A model generated the notes under the pieces. The model had not been told where the DNA came from, searched no databases, and worked only from the letters and a program-made list of their open reading frames with translations. The position numbers and the translations under genes are program-made. From NCBI GenBank assembly GCA_017459485.1, contig JAFUCW010000241.1:1-7552 (forward strand): a DNA stretch of 7,552 nt, given 5' to 3'. Each line of letters begins with the position of its first letter. The stretch's first letter is position 1. Positions 1 to 3,943 of the stretch are shown here, one piece after another. This DNA comes from Eggerthellaceae bacterium. Its GTDB lineage: Bacteria; Actinomycetota; Coriobacteriia; Coriobacteriales; Eggerthellaceae.

Positions 1-6
1 CGCACA

Positions 7-35
7 ATCTTAGGGCAAGTGACAGAAAGTCTCAA
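7..35 (-). promoter_or_regulatory. Candidate leftward promoter
   Basis: Read on the minus strand, TTGAGA (35 to 30) is followed by a 17-bp spacer and TAAGAT (12 to 7). The first hexamer matches the sigma-70 -35 consensus at 5 of 6 positions and the second matches the -10 consensus at 4 of 6. Transcription would begin at or beyond the left edge of the window, implying an unseen gene on the minus strand divergent from the ferredoxin-like gene. The call rests on consensus matching only. Confidence 0.35.
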
Positions 36-251
36 GTCCGCCTCTACGCATAAAACTCTATATCTACGTCACCGGCTTGATCCGAAAGCACATTCGTGTT
101 CAAAACGGGAACGTGCGGAGGGCGGGTCGCGTCCACGTGCGACAAGAAACCTCATCCCTCCAACGTGCTGCCGCCATAAGACCCTGGCGCAGCAGCCTCC
201 GGCGTGCTATTCGGCGCATCGTCCTTTAAGTTTGTTGTTTTTCCAACAGAC

Positions 252-269
252 ACGAACAATTGTGTTCGT
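252..269. promoter_or_regulatory. 18-bp palindrome, probable operator of the ferredoxin-like gene
   Basis: The arms ACGAACA (252-258) and TGTTCGT (263-269) are perfect reverse complements around ATTG. The right arm touches a good -10 candidate, TACAAT at 269-274, 33 nt before the ATG. No good -35 is visible 16-18 bp upstream of that -10. This suggests either an activator-dependent promoter or a repressor site covering the promoter. The regulator is not identifiable in the window. Confidence 0.5.
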
Positions 270-274
270 ACAAT
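269..274 (+). promoter_or_regulatory. Candidate -10 box of the ferredoxin-like gene
   Basis: TACAAT matches the -10 consensus at 5 of 6 positions. It would give a start near 281 and a short leader of about 26 nt carrying the strong ribosome binding site at 292-300. No matching -35 is seen, and the expected spacer is occupied by the palindrome at 252-269. Confidence 0.4.
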
Positions 275-291
275 AGAACAAGTGCAACACG

Positions 292-300
292 AAAAGGAGG
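292..300 (+). promoter_or_regulatory. Strong ribosome binding site
   Basis: AAAAGGAGG ends 6 nt before the ATG at 307. It is one of the strongest Shine-Dalgarno sequences in the window and fixes the start of the ferredoxin-like protein. Confidence 0.8.
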
Positions 301-306
301 AGCACC

Positions 307-1164
307 ATGATCCGCACGATCATCCAGATAGACGAAGAGAAGTGCAACGGCTGCGGCATCTGCGCGAACGCTTGCCATGAAGGAGCCATCGAGATAGTGA
401 ACGGAAAGGCCAAGCTGGTGCGCGACAGCTACTGCGACGGATTTGGCGACTGTTTGCCCACCTGTCCCACAAGTGCCATCTCCTTCGTAGAACGAGAAGC
501 GGAAGCCTACGATGAAGAAGCGGTGAAGGTCCGCATGGAGCAGCGTGCGCAGGGCCAAGGGACCGCAGCCTCTGCGCAAGGACAAGCGGCGCACGCCACC
601 ACACACGGCAAAGCAGCACCCGCCGCCCACACGCAAGGCGAAGCAGCGCCTGTCTCTGCGCCTGCTCCCGCGTTTGCCGGCCTCCTTGCGCATTCCCACG
701 CGAGCGGCGGCTGCCCCGGCAGCGCCATGCGCACATTCAACCGCGAAAGCGTACCTGCTACAGAAGGGGTAGTTCCAGCGAATGCGGCAGCAACCGTGCC
801 TTCCCAGCTTGCCAACTGGCCCGTGCAGATAAAGCTGGCCCCCACGCAGGCACCCTACTTCGATGGGGCAAACCTGCTTATCGCCTCAGACTGCTGCGCC
901 TTTTCCTACGGCAACTTCCACGCCGACTTCATCCGCAACAAGGTGTGCTTGATAGGTTGCCCCAAGCTGGATGGCACCGACTATTCCGAAAAGCTGACGG
1001 AAATTATCGCCACCAACAACATAAAAAGCGTCACTATTACGCGCATGGAAGTGCCCTGCTGCGGCGGGCTGGAAAACATGGCGAAGAAGGCCCTTCAAGA
1101 TTCGGGGAAGTTTATTCCCTGGCAAGTGACCACCTTCAGCCTTGACGGACGCATCCTGGACTAG
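307..1164 (+). CDS. Ferredoxin-like 4Fe-4S protein with cysteine-rich C-terminal domain
   Basis: This is a 285-residue, probably cytoplasmic electron-transfer or iron-sulfur protein. Residues 1-60 form a bacterial-type dicluster ferredoxin module. The first motif is complete (C13, C16, C19, C23), but the second (C43, C49, C53 followed by P54) has phenylalanine at position 46 where a cysteine is usual. One cluster may therefore be three-iron, labile or ligated elsewhere. Residues about 78-130 are an Ala/Gln/Gly/His-rich linker with degenerate short repeats. It is followed by GGCPGS around C136. The C-terminal domain (about 180-285) has C196-C197, C214xxxC218-P and a PCCGG motif at C251-C252, suggesting further metal or redox chemistry. 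The start is secure: AAAAGGAGG (292-300) sits 6 nt before the ATG. Its partner and exact reaction are unknown. The neighbouring MFS gene is convergent, so it is not in the same operon. Confidence 0.88.
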   Translation: MIRTIIQIDEEKCNGCGICANACHEGAIEIVNGKAKLVRDSYCDGFGDCLPTCPTSAISFVEREAEAYDEEAVKVRMEQRAQGQGTAASAQGQAAHATTHGKAAPAAHTQGEAAPVSAPAPAFAGLLAHSHASGGCPGSAMRTFNRESVPATEGVVPANAAATVPSQLANWPVQIKLAPTQAPYFDGANLLIASDCCAFSYGNFHADFIRNKVCLIGCPKLDGTDYSEKLTEIIATNNIKSVTITRMEVPCCGGLENMAKKALQDSGKFIPWQVTTFSLDGRILD

Positions 1165-1220
1165 CAAGACGCCCGTGTCATAGGGCCTTCCCCCGATACG
1201 TTCCACCGTGCAACAATGAG

Positions 1221-1254
1221 CGGGAGCCGAAAGCTGCGTCGCTTTCGGCTCCCG
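1221..1254. terminator. Terminator hairpin between convergent genes
   Basis: CGGGAGCCGAAAGC (1221-1234) and its exact reverse complement (1241-1254) form a perfect 14-bp stem with a 6-nt loop. On the plus strand it is followed by TTTC, a short T run. It lies 56 nt past the ferredoxin-like stop and 75 nt past the transporter stop read from the other strand, so it probably serves both genes. The T run is modest on the plus side and absent on the minus side. Confidence 0.78.
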
Positions 1255-1265
1255 TTTCAGATAGT

Positions 1266-1303
1266 GCGCGGCAAAAGCTTGGGGACAGGTTGTTTTGCCG
1301 CGC
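1266..1303. terminator. Second hairpin, just after the transporter stop
   Basis: GCGCGGCAAAA (1266-1276) and TTTTGCCGCGC (1293-1303) are perfect reverse complements, giving an 11-bp stem with a 16-nt loop. It starts 26 nt after the transporter stop codon on the minus strand. There is no T tract outside the stem, so it may be an mRNA 3'-end stabiliser or an auxiliary terminator rather than the main one. Confidence 0.5.
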
Positions 1304-1329
1304 CGAAGGGAACACTTCTGTAATGGAGC

Positions 1330-2628
1330 CTACACGCCCGCTTGACCGTATGCCGGTTCTTGTACGGGGAGCGGCACCTTCTGGTCTGCGGTGGCAGGGC
1401 GGTGTTTCGGTCGCCTGATGGCAAACGAAAGCAGAAACGTGAACAGCGCAACACCCAGGAACATCCAGAAGGCGGATTGGTAACTGCCCGAACCGGTCTG
1501 CGTAATGGCAAGCAGCATCGGGCCGATGATGGCGGCGGGAATCATCTGGCAGCACATGATGGCGTAGTTGATACCGAAGTATTTCGTGCCATAGAACGTG
1601 CCCACGACTGCAGAAGTGGTGGACATGGTGCCGCCGAACATAAGGCCAAGCAAGATGAAGCCTGCGACCATCATGGGGAAGCTGCCATTTGCAGTTGCAA
1701 ATGCGCAAAGGAGCATGCCAGCAGAGAACGCGAGCGAAATCCAGATGAGCGAAATTCGGTAGCCAAGCTTGTCCCATACAAATCCGTTGATCAGTCGACC
1801 AAGGCCGTTGCACAAAGAAACGCTGCCCATGGCTGCCGTTGCCGTGGCGAGTGCGCTTGCGTCGGCACCGAACGGATCGAGGACTTCCATGGCAGCAGGA
1901 ACTGCTTGGCTGATCAGGGCAAGGCCACCTGCGGTGCACAAGGTCAGCCAAAGGAAACAAATCCAGAACATGGGGGTCCTGACGATTTCGCCAGGGGTGT
2001 AGTCTTCGGAAGACACGATGTTGGCTTCCTGCGCCTTCGCCAGCAAGGGGGCCACTTGCTCGGGGGAAGGAGTGCGCAGAATCGCAGCACCCAGAAGGAT
2101 AAGACCGCCGAACACCACGCCAAGCACACCGAAGGTCATACGCCAGTCTAGTGCGCCCAGGAGCATGGTTACCAGGGGGCTAAGGATCATGGCGCCGGCG
2201 CCATAGCCCATAAGCAGCGCGCCCGACGCAATACCTTGCTTGTCGGGGAACCATTTGAGCGAGGTATTGATAGCGCAGTTGAACCCAATGCCCACGCCCG
2301 TGCCAACAAGCACGCCGTAGAAGATGAAAATCTCGATGAGCGTTTGGCAGAAGGCGGAAGCTATGAATCCGACTAGTACCATAATGGCTGCAACAAGAAG
2401 GATGAACTTGTGGCTGAACTTCGCTTCAAGCACGCCAGAAAGCACCATGCCGATGCATACCGTCACGCACGAGATGGTGAAGATAAGCGACGTTTCCGAT
2501 CGCTGCCATCCGAAGTTAGACTCAAGCGGCTCGATGAACAGCGACCACGCGTAGATCAATCCAAAAAAGCAGAGTAAGACAAAAGAGGTGACGAGAAAAA
2601 TCCCGCGACGTTGTACTGAATTGGTCAT
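1330..2628 (-). CDS. OFA-family MFS transporter (oxalate/formate antiporter-like)
   Basis: This 432-residue inner-membrane secondary carrier has about 12 predicted membrane helices in two bundles. They are separated by a polar loop around residues 180-215 that carries RTPSPEQVAPLLAKAQ. Family features include an N-terminal helix with LIYAWSLFIEPL, the MGYGAGAMILSPL segment in the fifth helix and a typical MFS loop motif, NGLGRLINGFVWDKLGYR, between helices 8 and 9. OFA proteins move oxalate, formate or other small carboxylates; the substrate here cannot be read from sequence. The start at 2628 is chosen because CAGGA (2640-2636) lies 7 nt upstream of this ATG. An in-frame GTG at 2652 would add eight polar residues and has no ribosome binding site. 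It lies 42 nt downstream of a small gene on the same strand and probably shares its transcript. Confidence 0.9.
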   Translation of the reverse strand: MTNSVQRRGIFLVTSFVLLCFFGLIYAWSLFIEPLESNFGWQRSETSLIFTISCVTVCIGMVLSGVLEAKFSHKFILLVAAIMVLVGFIASAFCQTLIEIFIFYGVLVGTGVGIGFNCAINTSLKWFPDKQGIASGALLMGYGAGAMILSPLVTMLLGALDWRMTFGVLGVVFGGLILLGAAILRTPSPEQVAPLLAKAQEANIVSSEDYTPGEIVRTPMFWICFLWLTLCTAGGLALISQAVPAAMEVLDPFGADASALATATAAMGSVSLCNGLGRLINGFVWDKLGYRISLIWISLAFSAGMLLCAFATANGSFPMMVAGFILLGLMFGGTMSTTSAVVGTFYGTKYFGINYAIMCCQMIPAAIIGPMLLAITQTGSGSYQSAFWMFLGVALFTFLLSFAIRRPKHRPATADQKVPLPVQEPAYGQAGV

Positions 2629-2670
2629 GAGAGTATCCTGTCCCAGGCACACGTACCAAGGAAGCAGGTG

Positions 2671-2877
2671 CTATGCGACGCTTCCTTCTGCAATCCTGCC
2701 ATCGCGGTCGGCTCCGGAATTGAGCAAGTCGTGTTTGGCCGAGGATTGCTGACCTTCCTTGTTCGTGCCCTTGAATGCACGTGCAACCTTGTCGAAAATG
2801 GTTGGTTCCCCTGGTTTATGGTCGAGGGAAATGGCGGATGCCCCGCACGTAAATACCCTGTTGCCGCTTGCTGCCAT
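2671..2877 (-). CDS. 68-residue hypothetical small protein upstream of the OFA transporter
   Basis: No family is recognised. The case for a gene is translational: AGAGGAG (2891-2885) lies exactly 7 nt before the ATG, a better ribosome binding site than the transporter itself has. The protein begins MAASGNRVFTCGASAISLDH, has one cysteine (C11) and a central FDKVARAFKG segment that could be a short amphipathic helix. Its C-terminal half is polar and probably disordered. There is no signal peptide or membrane helix, so it is unlike the small membrane subunits described for some MFS carriers. The same frame stays open upstream to 3012, but that extension would run over the ribosome binding site and promoter candidates. 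It probably shares a transcript with the transporter and could be a regulator or accessory factor; this is inference. Confidence 0.6.
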   Translation of the reverse strand: MAASGNRVFTCGASAISLDHKPGEPTIFDKVARAFKGTNKEGQQSSAKHDLLNSGADRDGRIAEGSVA

Positions 2878-2884
2878 GACGAGT

Positions 2885-2891
2885 CTCCTCT
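2885..2891 (-). promoter_or_regulatory. Ribosome binding site deciding the small protein start
   Basis: On the minus strand AGAGGAG ends 7 nt before the ATG at 2877. It selects this internal methionine over upstream in-frame starts as far as 3012, and it is the main evidence that the 68-residue frame is a real gene. Confidence 0.65.
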
Positions 2892-2902
2892 CAGATAATG
2901 AA

Positions 2903-2922
2903 CGACTCTTAACGAAAAGTCG
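2903..2922 (-). promoter_or_regulatory. Leader hairpin before the small protein gene
   Basis: On the minus strand CGACTTTT and AAGAGTCG pair as 7 of 8 bp around a CGTT loop. It would sit in the 5' leader about 11 nt upstream of the ribosome binding site. It is too short to call a riboswitch; it could affect mRNA stability or be incidental. Confidence 0.25.
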
Positions 2923-2940
2923 CATTTGCCTCATGGGGGC

Positions 2941-2970
2941 AACATAGCGTTGATTAGCTTGCTTGCTCAA
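2941..2970 (-). promoter_or_regulatory. Candidate promoter of the small protein/transporter operon
   Basis: On the minus strand TTGAGC (2970-2965), an 18-bp spacer and TATGTT (2946-2941) each match the sigma-70 consensus at 4 of 6 positions. The start would be near 2934, giving a leader of about 57 nt. The nearest phased box would then be centred near -63 and the others near -105 and -147, a plausible class I activator geometry. An alternative minus-strand -10, TATAGT at 3017-3012, has a poor -35. Confidence 0.4.
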
Positions 2971-2992
2971 GGGATGAATAGAGAAGAACTGG

Positions 2993-3086
2993 GACATATG
3001 TCGCACAGACAACTATAATGCGGCAAAAGCCAGAGACCTATGTCTTAGGGATTGGAAAAAAGGCGATTATCGTGCCGACATATGAC
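2993..3086. repeat. Three 42-bp-spaced GACATATGTC-like boxes
   Basis: GACATATGTC at 2993-3002 is a perfect 10-bp palindrome. GACCTATGTC at 3035-3044 and GACATATGAC at 3077-3086 each differ from it by one base. Start-to-start distances are exactly 42 and 42 bp, or four helical turns at 10.5 bp per turn, so all three face the same side of the DNA. The sequence between the boxes is not repeated, which argues against a simple tandem duplication. They lie upstream of the small protein/transporter operon and are candidate regulator binding sites. Confidence 0.5.
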
Positions 3087-3179
3087 ACGCAGGACCAAAG
3101 CTCGTCATAACTTCTACAAAAAACCTGATAAACAAGGTAATTTTGGCAAGTTGGCAAAAGAATTGAGGCGCAAAACAGG

Positions 3180-3779
3180 TCAGTACGGTTTCGCTCCGTT
3201 GCAAATGAGCCTCACGCCAAGCGCAACCATCCGACTCGTGGGCACTTCGCGTCCGTCGTCGACCCACTGCTTGTAGTAGCGCACTTGGGCGGTGGTCACA
3301 TGCGCCAGATAGAGCGACCATTCCTTGTCACTCCAGCCTTCGGGGGGCGAAACGTTGCCTGTGCGCTCGGCGCTCATTTCCTCGAGGACCTTATCGAGGA
3401 TGCTCGCATACATGCCGCTTGACACTATGGCGTCGTAGAGGGGGCCCTGCTTGGCGCTGTAGATAAGGAACTCGCGTGTGATCATGTCGGTGTCTTCGGG
3501 GTAGCGCAGTCCGCTTGTCAGCTCGGCGAAAGGAAGGGCGAATTCAAGCTGCACTTCTTCGAGCAGGTCGTCAAGGACGGCATAGTGGCGGTAGAAGGTT
3601 TTCGCGTTGATGTTGGCTCTGCGCGCAAGCTCGGTGACCGTGATCTTCTCGTAGGACATTTCGAGCAGCATTTCAGAAAAGGTGTCGCGGATAGCAGAAA
3701 GCGTGCGGCGGACACGGAGGTCGTCACAATGGGCGTACTTTGCAAGATCGGCCGTTGTTCTGTAAATCTTGGGAACCAT
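3180..3779 (-). CDS. TetR/AcrR-family transcriptional regulator
   Basis: This 199-residue, probably dimeric DNA-binding repressor has the usual TetR length and layout. The helix-turn-helix lies at about residues 47-66 (TVTELARRANINAKTFYRHY), preceded by a helix with RRTLSAIRDTFSEML. The remaining 130 residues form a helical, divergent ligand-binding and dimerisation domain whose effector is unknown. The gene is divergent from the hydantoinase gene, with the 22-bp palindrome between them as its likely operator. The start at 3779 is preferred: an upstream in-frame ATG at 3809 lies inside the palindrome, and an extended -10 (3795-3787) ends 7 nt before the ATG at 3779. No Shine-Dalgarno sequence precedes either start, so the mRNA is probably leaderless. 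The likely role is to control the hydantoinase gene and itself; this is inference from arrangement. Confidence 0.88.
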   Translation of the reverse strand: MVPKIYRTTADLAKYAHCDDLRVRRTLSAIRDTFSEMLLEMSYEKITVTELARRANINAKTFYRHYAVLDDLLEEVQLEFALPFAELTSGLRYPEDTDMITREFLIYSAKQGPLYDAIVSSGMYASILDKVLEEMSAERTGNVSPPEGWSDKEWSLYLAHVTTAQVRYYKQWVDDGREVPTSRMVALGVRLICNGAKPY

Positions 3780-3786
3780 AGTATGC

Positions 3787-3795
3787 ACTATAGCA
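3787..3795 (-). promoter_or_regulatory. Extended -10 of the TetR gene, leaderless arrangement
   Basis: On the minus strand TGCTATAGT (3795-3787) is a TGn-extended -10 whose hexamer TATAGT matches consensus at 5 of 6 positions. Only 7 nt separate it from the ATG at 3779, so transcription should begin at or within a base or two of the start codon. The palindrome just upstream overlaps the -35 zone. Confidence 0.5.
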
Positions 3796-3797
3796 TA

Positions 3798-3819
3798 TTT
3801 ACTAATCATGATTAGTAAA
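3798..3819. promoter_or_regulatory. Perfect 22-bp palindromic operator
   Basis: The half-site TTTACTAATCA (3798-3808) is followed directly by its exact reverse complement (3809-3819). Size, perfect symmetry and position between a TetR-family gene and its divergent neighbour fit a TetR-type operator. TTTACT at each outer edge could act as a -35 element for each direction. A bound dimer would then block both the regulator's own promoter and that of the hydantoinase gene. Confidence 0.75.
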
Positions 3820-3827
3820 AAAATAAT
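3798..3827 (+). promoter_or_regulatory. Candidate promoter of the hydantoinase gene
   Basis: TTTACT (3798-3803), an 18-bp spacer and AATAAT (3822-3827, 5 of 6 to consensus) form a promoter whose -35 and spacer are covered by the palindrome. Transcription would start near 3834, giving a leader of about 110 nt that contains a short open frame (3869-3919). A second -10-like TACAAT at 3906-3911 lacks a -35. Confidence 0.45.
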
Positions 3828-3868
3828 CCGAATGGCGGCTTCGCGAAAGAGCGAGAGGAAATCGCTTC

Positions 3869-3919
3869 ATGGGCCTGTCCAGTGCGGCGGTTGCTCAGGA
3901 CGCTGTACAATTACGCTAA
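3869..3919 (+). CDS. Possible 16-codon leader peptide
   Basis: AGAGGA (3854-3859) lies 9 nt before an ATG that opens a 16-residue frame, MGLSSAAVAQDAVQLR, ending in TAA. The stop is 24 nt before the hydantoinase start. It would sit inside the predicted leader. There is no run of one amino acid and no obvious attenuator hairpin, so a classical attenuation role is not supported. It may be a translated upstream frame or chance. Confidence 0.28.
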   Translation: MGLSSAAVAQDAVQLR

Positions 3920-3943
3920 CGTTATCGTGGGGGTCGGGGGCAC

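Larger units (their letters stand above)
1..306. other. Non-coding upstream region
   Basis: No convincing gene is seen in this stretch. One open frame (19-276, +) has arginine/cysteine/proline-rich composition, no ribosome binding site and no recognisable domain. The region appears to be a divergent intergenic space. A leftward promoter candidate lies at 7-35, and rightward control elements lie at 252-300 just ahead of the ferredoxin-like gene. Positions 36-240 show nothing else that can be supported. Confidence 0.6.
2878..3179. other. 302-bp intergenic control region
   Basis: This lies between the stop of the TetR-family gene and the start of the small protein gene; both are on the minus strand. 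It contains a 20-nt imperfect hairpin (2903-2922), a minus-strand promoter candidate (2941-2970) and three 10-bp boxes spaced 42 bp apart (2993-3086). A weak 4-bp hairpin followed by six T residues is seen on the minus strand (3138-3118). The rest, 3087-3117 and 3139-3179, is AT-richer with nothing else supported. Confidence 0.6.

Noticed and set aside
19..276. 85-residue open frame on the plus strand in the upstream region
   Set aside because: It has no ribosome binding site, unusual arginine/cysteine/proline-rich composition and no recognisable domain, and it runs into the promoter of the ferredoxin-like gene.
1178..1960. Long minus-strand open frame overlapping the transporter in another frame
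   Set aside because: It is rich in Cys, His and Arg and lacks any family motif, and it runs through the 14-bp terminator stem.
1342..2151. Long plus-strand open frame opposite the transporter gene
   Set aside because: The product is very polar, rich in His, Arg, Gly and Glu, with no domain. It mirrors the codon bias of the OFA gene, whose membrane helices and motifs are clear.
2629..2652. GTG start eight codons upstream for the transporter
   Set aside because: It has no ribosome binding site. The ATG at 2628 has CAGGA at 7-nt spacing, and the added residues precede the usual short OFA N-terminus.
2991..3019. Plus-strand promoter GGGACA-17 bp-TATAAT
   Set aside because: The -10 is perfect, but no plus-strand gene follows; downstream frames have no ribosome binding site and run antisense into the TetR gene. 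It could drive an antisense RNA, but nothing else supports that.
3118..3138. Minus-strand hairpin plus six T residues after the TetR gene
   Set aside because: The stem is only ACCT/AGGT with an 8-nt loop, too weak to call a terminator with confidence.
3780..3809. ATG at 3809 as the TetR start
   Set aside because: It lies inside the perfect palindrome and upstream of the extended -10, and it has no ribosome binding site.
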